Shown here in pieces: positions 1-9,406 of a stretch of 64,000 bases of DNA. Position 1 is the first letter of the stretch; each line of letters starts with the position of its first letter. Location of the stretch: assembly GCA_040772545.1 (NCBI GenBank), contig JAXGXY010000003.1:1-64000 (forward strand), written 5' to 3'. The stretch is from UBA1431 sp002329665 (GTDB lineage: Bacteria > Bacillota > Clostridia > Christensenellales > UBA1431). The position numbers and the translations under genes were made by a program. The notes beneath the pieces were generated by a model, which was given only the letters and a program-made list of their open reading frames with translations, was not told where the DNA came from and made no database searches.

Positions 1-20
1 AAACCCGCCTCTCAGGCGGC
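1..20 (-). terminator. Probable terminator after pgcA
   Basis: On the minus strand a 6-bp GC stem (CCGCCT / AGGCGG) with a GAG loop is followed by GTTT and then the window edge, so the T-run cannot be judged fully. It lies about 90 bases past the phosphoglucomutase stop. Confidence 0.5.
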
Positions 21-107
21 TTTATTATCTTACCAATTACTTTGTCCTTTGTCAACCAAAGAAATTCTACCAATCCCGCAAATCACATAGCCCTGGCATC
101 CTTATGC

Positions 108-1850
108 TCATTTCAGGCCAAGGAGCGTTTCCAGAGCCGATTTTACACCGATATAAAGCGTTTCGCAGCGCAGGCAGGCCTGGTCCGTGTCCTTACCGCG
201 CGCGTAGATGTAGAACTTGAGCTTGGGCTCCGTTCCCGAAGGGCGGATGCAGGTACACATGTCCATATCGAGTTCGAAATAGAGCATGTCGGACCGCCCG
301 AGTTCGAGCGGCGTCTGCGTGCCCGTCTCCAGGTCGGTGCGCGTTCCCGTCAGGTAATCGCGCGCAGCCAACAGCGGGAAGCCGCCGAAGGAATGCGGGG
401 GCGAAGTGCGCAGGGCATGCATGGTCTGCGCGATCCGTACCATGCCGTCCGTACCCGGCGCAGTATGGGAACCCACCTTTTCAAGAAAATAGCCGTAGCG
501 TTCGTACATGCCCTGCAAGACATCGAGCAATGAAAAACCCATTTCCCGTTTGTAATACGCCGCGGCCTCAACCACCAGCAGCGCGGCGCTCACCGCGTCC
601 TTGTCCCTCACGTGCGTGCCCGCGAGATAGCCGTAGCTTTCTTCGAAGCCGAACAGGAAGGTGCCTTCGCCCGTTTCGTAGCCGTTGATCTTTTCGCCGA
701 TGAACCTGAAACCGGTCAGGACCTGTTCGCATTGGACGCCGTACGCCCGGCATATCACGTCCGCCATCGTCGTTGAGACGACGGAGCGCACGACGCGCCC
801 GTCCCCGGGAAGCCTGTTCATCCGCCGGAGCGTGGAGAGCTTGTACTCGAGCATGATGCAGCCGATCTGGTTACCGGTCAGCAGGGTGTACGACCCGTCT
901 TCGGAGCGCACCGAGACGCCCAGGCGGTCGCCGTCGGGGTCCGTCGCGATGAGCAGGTCCGCCCCGACTTCGGCGCCCAGCTTCTCCGCCAGGGCAAACG
1001 CCTGCGGGTCCTCGGGGTTCGGACATTCCACCGTGGGAAAACCCCCGTCGGGCGCGCTCTGTTCCTCTACGACGTGCAGGGACTCAAGCCCCATGTCGCC
1101 GAGCACACGTACTACGGCCCCAACCCCCGCGCCGTGCAGCGGCGTATAGACCACGCTGACCCCGCCGGCCCCGGCCAGGTTTTCCGGCAGCACGCAGAGG
1201 CTTTCCACCGATGCGTAGAAGCGCTCGTCCATCTCTACTCCAAGAGTGAGCAGAAGGCCCCCTGCCCTTGCGGACTCCTCGTCCGTCACGCGCACGTCGG
1301 CGAAGGCGTCCAGGCCTTCGATCGCCCGCATCACGCGGCCGCTTTCTTCCACGCCAAGCTGGCAGCCCGTCCGGTCATACACCTTGTAGCCGTTGTATTC
1401 GGGCGGGTTGTGGCTGGCCGTGATCATGATGCCGCCCGCACAGCCCAGTTCGCGCACCGTAAAAGAAAGCTGCGGGACGGTGCGGACACCGTCGTACAGA
1501 TACGTCCTGATACCGTTGCCGCAGAGCACCAGCGCCGCCTGCAGCGCAAACTCCCCGGAATGGTGCCGCGGATCGTACGCGATGGCGATACCCTGTTCCC
1601 GGACCTCTTCCCCGGCTTCGAGCAGCACCCGGGCCAGCCCCTGGGTGGCCCGCTGCACGACGTGAACGTTCATGCGGTTGGTCCCCGCGCCCATCATCGC
1701 CCGCAGGCCCGCCGTGCCGAACGTGAGATCGCGGGAAAAACAGTCCATAATCCGTGCCCCGTCGCCGGCCATGGCCTCGAGTTCGGCCTTGAGCTCCGCG
1801 TCCAGTCCAGGCTGTGACATCCATAGCCTGTATTTGTCCATCGCTTCCAT
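108..1850 (-). CDS. pgcA: Phosphoglucomutase/phosphomannomutase, alpha-D-phosphohexomutase superfamily
   Basis: Interconverts glucose-1-P and glucose-6-P in the cytoplasm, linking glycolysis with the glycogen operon just upstream. The 580-residue product has the four superfamily signatures in order: phosphoserine loop TASHNPPEYNGYK (Ser about 146), metal site DPDGDR (about 304), sugar-binding GFEESYGY (about 400) and phosphate-binding RPSGTEPK near the C-terminus. An in-frame GTG four codons earlier overlaps the Shine-Dalgarno AGGAGG itself, so I use the ATG 11 bases after it. The gene is separated from the glycogen operon by a terminator, so it probably has its own promoter. The choice between phosphoglucomutase and phosphomannomutase rests on context. 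Confidence 0.93.
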   Translation of the reverse strand: MEAMDKYRLWMSQPGLDAELKAELEAMAGDGARIMDCFSRDLTFGTAGLRAMMGAGTNRMNVHVVQRATQGLARVLLEAGEEVREQGIAIAYDPRHHSGEFALQAALVLCGNGIRTYLYDGVRTVPQLSFTVRELGCAGGIMITASHNPPEYNGYKVYDRTGCQLGVEESGRVMRAIEGLDAFADVRVTDEESARAGGLLLTLGVEMDERFYASVESLCVLPENLAGAGGVSVVYTPLHGAGVGAVVRVLGDMGLESLHVVEEQSAPDGGFPTVECPNPEDPQAFALAEKLGAEVGADLLIATDPDGDRLGVSVRSEDGSYTLLTGNQIGCIMLEYKLSTLRRMNRLPGDGRVVRSVVSTTMADVICRAYGVQCEQVLTGFRFIGEKINGYETGEGTFLFGFEESYGYLAGTHVRDKDAVSAALLVVEAAAYYKREMGFSLLDVLQGMYERYGYFLEKVGSHTAPGTDGMVRIAQTMHALRTSPPHSFGGFPLLAARDYLTGTRTDLETGTQTPLELGRSDMLYFELDMDMCTCIRPSGTEPKLKFYIYARGKDTDQACLRCETLYIGVKSALETLLGLK

Positions 1851-1956
1851 AGGACCTTCCACCTCCTGAGCAGCAAACGTGGTCCCTCAGTCTACCTTAT
1901 ATTATAGTATAGTCCCGGGGATAAGTAAAACCGGCCCGCCCCCGCGTTTCTCAAAC

Positions 1957-1993
1957 AAAAAACGGCGAAAGAAACACAACCGCCGTTTTTTAT
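1957..1993 (-). terminator. Rho-independent terminator of the glycogen operon
   Basis: Long arms AAAAAACGGCG and CGCCGTTTTTTA flank a 13-nt loop. Because both arms carry A/T runs it could act in either direction, but the nearest upstream gene is DUF1858 on the minus strand. Confidence 0.75.
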
Positions 1994-2044
1994 TGGGATT
2001 TGTACCCGCATCCGTCAACCGATCCCGGACACCTGATAAGGCAG

Positions 2045-2096
2045 TTATCCCCTGTTTCGACGCCGGCACTCGTGGTTATCCACAGGTTTATCCACA
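2045..2096 (+). promoter_or_regulatory. Two perfect DnaA boxes plus one near-match
   Basis: TTATCCACA occurs at 2076-2084 and again at 2088-2096, 12 bp apart start to start and in the same orientation; a weaker TTATCCCC lies at 2045-2052. They sit between the DUF1858 stop and the operon terminator, outside coding sequence. There is no dnaA or dnaN nearby, so this is not an obvious oriC; a DnaA-titration or regulatory site is possible. Confidence 0.55.
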
Positions 2097-2104
2097 GTTT
2101 TCGG

Positions 2105-2308
2105 CTATTTCCCCTCAAAATGCGCGTTCAGTTTTTCGACGAGATCGTCCACGTTCGCCTCATGTACCTTGCAGGCCATTTCCAGGCTTTCCATCTGCGC
2201 GCCCGGGCAACCCAGGCAATGCATGCCCATCTCCAGAAACAGGGGCGCGACCGATTCGTCCATTGCCAGCACCTCGCCAACCAGCATATCCTTGGTAATC
2301 TTTTCCAT
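2105..2308 (-). CDS. DUF1858 small protein
   Basis: A 67-residue protein with the DUF1858 hallmark: an N-terminal LVGEVL segment, then HCLGCPGAQMESLEMAC with closely spaced cysteines and a final helical region. Family members are short predicted disulfide or redox-type proteins of unknown function in anaerobes. The start is well supported (GGAAGGAG, 7 bases, ATG). It is the last gene of the glycogen operon, and the preceding amylase frame runs 149 bases into it. A role in glycogen metabolism is not implied by the family. Confidence 0.85.
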   Translation of the reverse strand: MEKITKDMLVGEVLAMDESVAPLFLEMGMHCLGCPGAQMESLEMACKVHEANVDDLVEKLNAHFEGK

Positions 2309-4346
2309 ATTCCGTTCTCCTTCCGGTTTGATTCGTGTTTATACATTCCGCCTGCGCCCCGCCTGATGCTCCGCCCGTTAACAGCGCGCGGCCCAGCGGC
2401 TCGAGCGTGACGGTTACCCGCCTGTTCCGGCACAGATAGTATTTCCCCTTTTCCGCGTCTTCGAATCGGACCGCGTCCCCCATCCGCGTGAAATCGGCCT
2501 CGCCTTCCAGCGGCGCGTGAAAGTCGAGGGTGACGGTTTGCGGGGTTGCGCCGCGGTTCACGAGGGCGACGCAGCCTTCGCGTTCGCCTCCGGCGCCGTA
2601 CTGCCGGAAGACGGCAATCACGTCCGCACAGAGGGCGGCGGCGGAAAATTCGCCCTCCCTCAATGCGGGGGAGGCGTTTCGCCGCGCGATGGTCCGCCGG
2701 AAGAAGGCGAGCAGGCCGCCGTCTTCCCTTCCCCACGGATACGTCCCCCGGTTGAACGGGTCGCGCATGCCCTGCATCCCCGCCTCGTCGCCGTAATACA
2801 CGCAGGGTACCCCCGGGAGCGCGGTCTGCAGGAAGACGAGCGCCTTCATCCGCGCGCGGGCGGTACGGAGCGATTCTTCGTCCGGCGTGTAGGCGGCCTG
2901 CTGTTCCCTCGTGAGCGAAGCGGCGGGCGGTGCGCCCGAGAGCACGGTCAGCGCGCGTTCCACGTCGTGGCTCGAAACGAGGTTAAGCAGCGCGTAGAAA
3001 AACTCCCTCGGATAGTTCTCCCACAGCGACATCATCCCCGCCTGCAGGGCGTACGCGTCGAGGCTCCCGGTAAGAAAGCCGAGCAGCAGGGCCCTTAGCG
3101 GATAGTTCGTCACCGAGTCGAGCTCGTGCCCGTCCACATACGCCCGCCTGCTCCCCATCGACACCTTGGTCGCGGCGTCTTCCCACACCTCGCCGATGAT
3201 CACGGCGTCCGGGTCCGCGGCCTTCGCTTCCGAGCGCAGCAGCCGTATGAACGAGTCGGGCAGCTCGTCGGCCACGTCCAGCCGCCACCCCGAGGCCCCC
3301 GCCCGCAGCCAGCGCTTGACCACCGCATCGTCGTCGCGCAGCATGAAATCGAGGTACCCGGGGTACTGTTCCTTCGTTTCCGGCAGCGTTTCGAACCCCC
3401 ACCACGACGCGTAGCGCAGCGGGAACTCGGTAAAATTATACCATTTATAGTAGGGCGACGCATCGCTCTGAGCCGCGCCCACGGATTTATAGCGCCCGTA
3501 TTTGTTGAAGTACACGCTGTCGCTCCCCGTATGCGAGAACACCCCGTCGAGTATAATGCGCACGCCCTGCGCCCTGGCCGCCTCCGCCAGATGCGCGAAG
3601 GCTTCGTTCCCGCCGAGCATGGGGTCCACCGTGTGGTAATCGCCCGTGTCGTAGCGGTGGTTGGACGGCGATTCGAAGATCGGGTTGAGGTAGATCGCCG
3701 TGACGCCCAGGCTGCGCAGGTACGGGAGTTTTTGGGCGACGCCGTAGAGGTCTCCTCCATAAAAGTCGTTGGGGACGTATTCGCCGCATCGCGGCCGGTA
3801 CTCGGGCGGCTCGTCCCAGTCCTCGTGCACGGCAATCTCGCGCCCGGCTTCCCTGTGCGCCCGCACCCCCCGCAAAAAGGATTCGCGATTCCCCGCACAG
3901 AAGCGGTCGGGGAAAATCTGGTAGACAACGGCGCGCTTGAACCAGTCCGGCGTCCTGAAAACCGGATCGAACACCGTGATCGTAAAGGGCGGGGGGACGC
4001 GGTCGTACACCTGCCCCTCCCCGCCCGTCAGCGACGGGTTGTTCCCGAGGTAAGACAGGCTGCGGCCGTCGTTTACGATGAAATAATAGTGTACTAGTCC
4101 GGTCGTATCCGGCAGCCGGAGGCCGAACGAGAACACGGTTTCGCCGCCATCCTGGGCGCGGTCCATCAGCACCAGCCGCTCGTCTTCCCCGGTGCGCAGC
4201 GCCAGCAGGACGTTCGCATTTTCGTATGCGGGGCCCGCGCGCACACAGAGCCTGACAAGGCTGCCGCTCCCGCGCGCGCCGGGAGGGTCCCTGTATTCTC
4301 TCAGGCGCGAGTGGTGGCGCACCGCCTTAGCCCGTCCCGCGTCCAT
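2160..4346 (-). CDS. GH13 alpha-amylase family enzyme, neopullulanase/cyclomaltodextrinase type
   Basis: Cytoplasmic alpha-glucan hydrolase, no signal peptide. An N-terminal beta-sandwich (about residues 1-125) precedes the TIM barrel, as in GH13_20. Conserved regions: NPIFESPSNHRYDTGDY, GVFSHTG, nucleophile Asp in GWRLDVADE (about 357), acid/base Glu in GEVWED (386), and SSHDVER (Asp 461). ATG directly abuts the glgP stop (TAAATG), implying translational coupling. The conserved C-terminal beta-domain ends near residue 659; the last 69 residues come from reading through the whole 5' part of the DUF1858 gene in another frame, so this tail is probably not a domain. Probably trims maltodextrins made by GlgP. 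Exact specificity cannot be told. Confidence 0.9.
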   Translation of the reverse strand: MDAGRAKAVRHHSRLREYRDPPGARGSGSLVRLCVRAGPAYENANVLLALRTGEDERLVLMDRAQDGGETVFSFGLRLPDTTGLVHYYFIVNDGRSLSYLGNNPSLTGGEGQVYDRVPPPFTITVFDPVFRTPDWFKRAVVYQIFPDRFCAGNRESFLRGVRAHREAGREIAVHEDWDEPPEYRPRCGEYVPNDFYGGDLYGVAQKLPYLRSLGVTAIYLNPIFESPSNHRYDTGDYHTVDPMLGGNEAFAHLAEAARAQGVRIILDGVFSHTGSDSVYFNKYGRYKSVGAAQSDASPYYKWYNFTEFPLRYASWWGFETLPETKEQYPGYLDFMLRDDDAVVKRWLRAGASGWRLDVADELPDSFIRLLRSEAKAADPDAVIIGEVWEDAATKVSMGSRRAYVDGHELDSVTNYPLRALLLGFLTGSLDAYALQAGMMSLWENYPREFFYALLNLVSSHDVERALTVLSGAPPAASLTREQQAAYTPDEESLRTARARMKALVFLQTALPGVPCVYYGDEAGMQGMRDPFNRGTYPWGREDGGLLAFFRRTIARRNASPALREGEFSAAALCADVIAVFRQYGAGGEREGCVALVNRGATPQTVTLDFHAPLEGEADFTRMGDAVRFEDAEKGKYYLCRNRRVTVTLEPLGRALLTGGASGGAQAECINTNQTGRRTEYGKDYQGYAGWRGAGNGRIGRAPVSGDGHALPGLPGRADGKPGNGLQGT

Positions 4347-6803
4347 TTACGCCTCCACGGGTTCGAGGCGCCATATCCGTTCGTTGTACTCCCGCACCGT
4401 GTGGTCGCTGGAAAACACGCCGGCCGCCGCGGTGTTTAATACCGCGCTTACAGTCCACGCGTCCCTGTCCCCGTGTTTAAACATCATGGCTTCCGAGGTC
4501 TTCACGTACGCGTCGAAGTCGGCGAGCACGAAGAACGGGTCGGCCGGGCCGTCGTCGGACGGGAAGATGAGCGAACGGTAGATGTCATTGAAAAGGCGCG
4601 CTTCCACCGGGGCCAGCGTCCCGTCTATGAGCATGTCCAGTACGCGGCGCAGCGCGGGGTTCGACTCGTACACCTCGCCGGCGCGGTAGCTCCCGCTCTT
4701 CAGCGCGCGGTGCACCTCGTCGGCCGTCAGGCCGAAGATGAACATGTTCTCCCGCCCCACCGCCTCGGCCATCTCGACGTTGGCGCCGTCCAGCGTCCCG
4801 ATGGTCAGCGCGCCGCTGAGCATGAACTTCATGTTGCCCGTGCCCGACGCCTCTTTCCCGGCGGTGGAAATCTGCTGGCTGACGTCCGCGGCGGGGATGA
4901 GGCGCTCCGCTACGCTCACGCCGTAGTTCTCCACGAACACGACCCGAAGCTTCTCCCTCGCTTCTGGGTGCGCCTGTATCAGCTCCGCCACGGCGTTGAT
5001 GAGGCGGATGATGCGCTTTGCCCGAGTGTAGCCGGGGGGCGCCTTGGCCGCGAAGACGAACGCCTGCGGCGGCAGATCGTATTCCGCGCCCGAATCGATG
5101 CGCCGGTAGAGGTGGAGTACGTGCAGGATGTTCAATAGCTGGCGCTTGTACTCGTGCAGGCGCTTGGCCTGTACGTTGAACACCCAGTCCGGGTCGAGCC
5201 TTTCGCCCTGGTGCTCCGCGAGGAAATCGCAGAACCGCCGTTTGTTTTCGCGCTTGACGCGCCCGAACCGCTCCAGGAAGACCGGGTCGTCGGCCAGCGG
5301 CGCAAGGCCCCGGAGCAGTTCGGGGCTGTTGAGCACGTCGCCGCCGACGGCTTCGGCAGCGAGGGCATTGAGGCCGGGGTTCGCCTTGCCCAGCCAGCGC
5401 CTCTGCGTGATCCCGTTGGTGATGCCAAGGAACTTCTGCGGTTCGACGATGAAGAAATCGCGGAACACGTCCTGCCTGAGTATCTCCGCGTGCAGCCGGG
5501 ACACGCCGTTGACCCTGTTGCTGGCAGCCAGGCAGAGGTTGGCCATGCGGATCTTGTCGTGGGCGACGACCGCCATGGTCCCGATGCGCTCCCACTGCCC
5601 CGGATAAAAGCTCCACAGCCGCCTGGTGAAATGGTCGTTGATCGCCTGGATGATGGTGTGTATGCGGGGGAGCAGTTCTTTGACCAGCTCGGCGGACCAG
5701 CTTTCGAGGGCCTCGGCCATCACGGTATGGTTCGTGTAGTTGAACGTGCGCGTGACGATGTCCCAGGCGGCGTCCCAGGGCAGCCCTTCCTCGTCGAGCA
5801 GGATGCGCAGCATCTCGGGGATGGCCATCGCCGGGTGCGTGTCGTTGATCTGGATCACGACCTTGTCCGGGAGGCGCCTTAAATCGTTGCCGTGGCGCTT
5901 CTTGAAATCGCGCACGATGTGCTGCACCGTCGCCGAGGAAAAGAAATAGTGCTGCCTAAGGCGCAGCTTCTTCCCCTCGATGTGGTTGTCCTCCGGGTAG
6001 AGTACCTTGGAGATCACCTCGGCGAGCTGTTCCTCCTCCATCGCCTTGATGTATTCGCCCCGGTTGAAACACGTCATGTCCAGTTCCTTGGTGGACCTCG
6101 CGCTCCAGAGCCGCAGCGTGGCCGTGCCGCCGTTGCCGCCGAGGACGGGCACGTCGTAGGGCTGTGCTATTACGCTGTGGTACCCGGTGTGCACGTTTTT
6201 CAGGCGCCCGTCTTCCTGCCAGACCTCCTCGACCGTCCCGCCGAAGCGCACCTCCACGCTGTCCTCCGGCTTCTCTATCTCCCAGACGTTGCCGTCCTCG
6301 AGCCAGTTATCGGGCAGTTCCTGCTGCGCGCCGTCCACGATCTTCTGCCTGAACAGGCCGTATTCGTACCGGATGCCGCAGCCCATCGCGGGAAGCCTGA
6401 GCGACGCGAGCGAATCGAGGAAACAGGCGGCGAGCCTGCCCAGGCCGCCGTGGCCCAGGCCCGCCTCGGGCTCGCGCTCTTCGAGCGCGTCGAACGAGAG
6501 GCCGAGGCGCCCGAAAGCCTCTGCGTATTCGCGGGCCGCGTTGAGGTTGATGATGTTGCTGGTCAGCGCGCGCCCCATTAAAAATTCCACCGAAAGGTAA
6601 TAGAGCTGCTTGGCGCCGCGCTTCTGGGCGGCGGCCTCGTTGGCCGTATAGCGGCGCATGATGTCGTCGCGCACGGTCATCGCCGCGGCCTTATACAGTT
6701 GCGCCGGCGTGGCTTCTATGATATCTTTCCCGTAATGGTGCATGAGTTTGAGGCTTATCGATTCGATGATTTCATCGCTGTTCCTCTTCGGCGCTCCCTG
6801 CAT
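4347..6803 (-). CDS. glgP: Glycogen/starch/alpha-glucan phosphorylase
   Basis: Phosphorolytic release of glucose-1-P from glycogen, PLP-dependent, cytoplasmic. The 818-residue length is usual for GT35. The PLP-lysine region EASGTGNMKFMLSGALTIG is intact, as are QINDTHPAM and the GNGGLGRL-like GHGGLGRLAACF segment near the N-terminus. ATG preceded by GGAGG at 6 bases. Its start overlaps the end of glgA by 32 bases and its stop touches the GH13 start, so it is embedded in the operon. Confidence 0.97.
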   Translation of the reverse strand: MQGAPKRNSDEIIESISLKLMHHYGKDIIEATPAQLYKAAAMTVRDDIMRRYTANEAAAQKRGAKQLYYLSVEFLMGRALTSNIINLNAAREYAEAFGRLGLSFDALEEREPEAGLGHGGLGRLAACFLDSLASLRLPAMGCGIRYEYGLFRQKIVDGAQQELPDNWLEDGNVWEIEKPEDSVEVRFGGTVEEVWQEDGRLKNVHTGYHSVIAQPYDVPVLGGNGGTATLRLWSARSTKELDMTCFNRGEYIKAMEEEQLAEVISKVLYPEDNHIEGKKLRLRQHYFFSSATVQHIVRDFKKRHGNDLRRLPDKVVIQINDTHPAMAIPEMLRILLDEEGLPWDAAWDIVTRTFNYTNHTVMAEALESWSAELVKELLPRIHTIIQAINDHFTRRLWSFYPGQWERIGTMAVVAHDKIRMANLCLAASNRVNGVSRLHAEILRQDVFRDFFIVEPQKFLGITNGITQRRWLGKANPGLNALAAEAVGGDVLNSPELLRGLAPLADDPVFLERFGRVKRENKRRFCDFLAEHQGERLDPDWVFNVQAKRLHEYKRQLLNILHVLHLYRRIDSGAEYDLPPQAFVFAAKAPPGYTRAKRIIRLINAVAELIQAHPEAREKLRVVFVENYGVSVAERLIPAADVSQQISTAGKEASGTGNMKFMLSGALTIGTLDGANVEMAEAVGRENMFIFGLTADEVHRALKSGSYRAGEVYESNPALRRVLDMLIDGTLAPVEARLFNDIYRSLIFPSDDGPADPFFVLADFDAYVKTSEAMMFKHGDRDAWTVSAVLNTAAAGVFSSDHTVREYNERIWRLEPVEA

Positions 6804-8262
6804 ATCTTTCCTCCGCTGTGGTCTGTGCCCGTGAAAGCACCTTTTCGTAGGCGCCCATATACTCTCTGGCCGAGGAGCCCCAGCCGAAGTCCATGGCCAT
6901 CGCCCTGCGCATCAGCCGCGCCCAGGTAGCCCTGTCGCCGTAGAACCCGAGCGCGCGGTCGACGGTAAAAAGCATATCATGCGCGTTGAAATTCGTAAAG
7001 CTGAAACCGTAGCCGGTATCTTCATATTCGTTGTAGGGCGCGACCGTGTCCGCGAGCCCGCCCGTTTCCCTGACGATCGGCAATGTGCCGTAGCGCATGG
7101 CGATCATCTGCGTCAGGCCGCACGGCTCGAACTTCGACGGCATTAAGAGCATGTCGGCGCCGGCGAAAATTCGGCGGCTCAGCCCCTCGTTCATGCCGAT
7201 GTACACGCCGCAGCGGCCGGGGTACCTGAAAGCGCCCCAGTTGAAGAGGTCTACGTATCTTCTCTCGCCGCTGCCCAACAAGGCCATCTGCACGTCGCGG
7301 AAGAAGATGTCCTCGAAGACGCATTCCACAAGGTCCAGGCCCTTCTGCTCCGTGAGCCGCGTGACCATGCCGATGAGCGGGACGGTTTCGTCGGGGTTGA
7401 GCCCCATCTCTTCCTGCAGCGCACGCTTGCAGGCCTGCTTGCCGGAAAAATCCTCCGCGCAGAAGTTCGCTTCGATCCCGCCGTCGGTCTTAGGGTCGTA
7501 ATCGCTGTTGTCGATCCCGTTAAGGATGCCGGCCACTTCCCGGACCTGGTAGCGGATGAAGGCGCCGAGGTTTTCCCCGAACTCGTCCCCGGTGATCTCT
7601 TTTGCGTAGGTCGGGCTGACGGTCGTGACCAGGTCGGCAAACTTCAGGCCGGCCTTCATGAAGCTCGCCTTCCCGAAGAACTCGATCGCGTCGGGCGTGA
7701 AACACGCCTCGTCGACGCCGAGCAGGTCGCGCACGCCGGCCCACTCGAACACGCCCTGGTAGGCGAGGTTGTGGACCGTGAACACCGTTTTGACGCGCTC
7801 GTACCCGGGAAGGTTGCTGTACTGCGTATTGAGCAGCAGCGGGACCAGGCCCGTCTGCCAGTCGTTGCAGTGGAGGACGTCGGGCGCGAAACCGATATGC
7901 GGGAGCGATTCGAGCACGGCCCGGCAGAAGAACGCGAACCGTTCGCCCTCGAACTCGCCTTTCCCGTAGACGCTCTCGCCGCCGAAATAATGCTCGTTGT
8001 CCAGGAAGAAATAGGTGACGCCCCCGCGCTCGAGCGCTTCGACGCCGCAGTACTGCTTACGCCACCCCAGGCTCACGTAGAAGCTGAGCCTGGGGTACAT
8101 CGCCCGCTTCCATTCCCGCGGGATGCCGCGGTATTTGGGCAGGACCACGGCGACCCCGGCCCCCTGCGCGGCCAGCGCCGCCGGGAGCGTGCCCACCACG
8201 TCGCCCAGGCCGCCCGTCTTGATGAACGGCGCGCATTCGGATGCCGCGAAAAGTATCTTCAT
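6772..8262 (-). CDS. glgA: Glycogen synthase (ADP-glucose type)
   Basis: Transfers glucose from ADP-glucose to the glycogen chain; GT5, GT-B fold, 496 residues. Substrate-binding KTGGLGDVVGTLP is at residues 16-28, and the C-terminal domain has KFEPCGLTQMIAMRYGT with the catalytic Glu and the XGGL-like RETGGLADTV loop. The start has GGAGGAG 5 bases before ATG. It follows glgD with a 13-base gap, which fits ADP-glucose being made and used by neighbouring genes. Confidence 0.97.
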   Translation of the reverse strand: MKILFAASECAPFIKTGGLGDVVGTLPAALAAQGAGVAVVLPKYRGIPREWKRAMYPRLSFYVSLGWRKQYCGVEALERGGVTYFFLDNEHYFGGESVYGKGEFEGERFAFFCRAVLESLPHIGFAPDVLHCNDWQTGLVPLLLNTQYSNLPGYERVKTVFTVHNLAYQGVFEWAGVRDLLGVDEACFTPDAIEFFGKASFMKAGLKFADLVTTVSPTYAKEITGDEFGENLGAFIRYQVREVAGILNGIDNSDYDPKTDGGIEANFCAEDFSGKQACKRALQEEMGLNPDETVPLIGMVTRLTEQKGLDLVECVFEDIFFRDVQMALLGSGERRYVDLFNWGAFRYPGRCGVYIGMNEGLSRRIFAGADMLLMPSKFEPCGLTQMIAMRYGTLPIVRETGGLADTVAPYNEYEDTGYGFSFTNFNAHDMLFTVDRALGFYGDRATWARLMRRAMAMDFGWGSSAREYMGAYEKVLSRAQTTAEERYAGSAEEEQR

Positions 8263-8275
8263 CGCCTCTCCTCCT

Positions 8276-9406
8276 TCATACGATGCCGTGCTTGCGGATA
8301 ATAACGGGGAAGTCGCCGGTGCCCGAGAGGACGCGGTCGCGCTGTACGACCACGCTCTTGTCCAGGATGGCGTGGTTTATGCTCGCCCCTTCCCGGACGT
8401 CGCCGTTCTGCATCACGATGCTGTCCTTCACCAGGGCGCCCTCAGCCACGCGCACGCCCCTGAACAGCACGCTGTTCTCCACGTTCCCCTCGATGACGCA
8501 GCCGTCCGCGATTAAAGAATTGGCCACGCGCCCGTTTTCGCCGTAGCGCGCGGGGACCTCGTCCTTGACTTTGGTGTAGACCGGGCCGCCTTTTGAGAGC
8601 AGGTCCGTGCGCGCGTCGGCGTCGAGGAACGCCATGTTGGCCGCGTAATAGTTCTGCACGGTGTCGATGCGGACGGCCACGCCCTTGTGCCCGAAAGCGA
8701 ATATCCTCAGGTCGTTCATGCGGCGGATGAGGACGTCGCGGATGAAGTCGTGCCTGTCGCGGGCCACGCATTCCTCGATGATGCGCATGAGCAGCGCTTT
8801 GCCAAGGATGTACGCGCCCAGCGAAACGAGGCGCGTCTTGGGCGAAGCCGCGTTCACCTCGATGTCCCATACCCGCCCTTCCTCGCTGGTATAGAGGTAG
8901 ACGCGCGTTACGCCTTCGCTCAGGACGGCCTCGTGCGGCCGTTCCTGCTGGTACAGCACGGTGATGTCCGCCTTTTGCTCCAGGTGGTATTCCATCATCT
9001 TGCGGAACGCGGTGTTGTATACGGCCGTGTCGTCGATAATGAGCACGTATTCCTGGGATGATCGCCGGATATAGCTCATAACGCCGCCCAGCGCGTCGAG
9101 CGTCCCGCGGTACATCCCGGGGTTCTGGTTGGTGACGAAGGGCGGCAGGACGAACAGCCCGTCCTGTTTGCGGCTCAGGTCCCACTCCTTCCCCGAGCCC
9201 ACGTGGTCCATGAGGGAGTGGTAATTGTGCTGTGTTACGATGCCGGCGTTGGTTATCCCCGAATTGACCAGGTTGGAGAGCATGAAGTCGATCGCGCGGT
9301 AGCGCCCGGCGAGCGGCAGGGCCATAACGGCGCGGGAGCGCGCGAGGTCCTTCAGTTCGGGCGCCTGCTGGCCCGTATAAATGATCGAGAACATCTGAGC
9401 GCTCAT
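8276..9406 (-). CDS. glgD: Glucose-1-phosphate adenylyltransferase regulatory subunit GlgD
   Basis: The second, usually non-catalytic subunit of Firmicutes ADP-glucose pyrophosphorylase. The nucleotidyltransferase fold is recognisable (RAVMALPLAGRYRAIDFMLSN) but the GGxGxRL pyrophosphorylase loop of GlgC is missing, as expected for GlgD. A left-handed beta-helix follows from about residue 290 (ENSVLFRGVRVAEGALVKDS). Start ATG overlaps the glgC stop as ATGA, with AGGAGGAG just upstream, so the two subunits are translationally coupled. 376 residues, normal size. Confidence 0.95.
   Translation of the reverse strand: MSAQMFSIIYTGQQAPELKDLARSRAVMALPLAGRYRAIDFMLSNLVNSGITNAGIVTQHNYHSLMDHVGSGKEWDLSRKQDGLFVLPPFVTNQNPGMYRGTLDALGGVMSYIRRSSQEYVLIIDDTAVYNTAFRKMMEYHLEQKADITVLYQQERPHEAVLSEGVTRVYLYTSEEGRVWDIEVNAASPKTRLVSLGAYILGKALLMRIIEECVARDRHDFIRDVLIRRMNDLRIFAFGHKGVAVRIDTVQNYYAANMAFLDADARTDLLSKGGPVYTKVKDEVPARYGENGRVANSLIADGCVIEGNVENSVLFRGVRVAEGALVKDSIVMQNGDVREGASINHAILDKSVVVQRDRVLSGTGDFPVIIRKHGIV

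Noticed and set aside
2045..2096. Chromosomal replication origin
   Set aside because: Only two perfect boxes, no AT-rich unwinding region and no dnaA, dnaN, rpmH or gidA-type neighbours.
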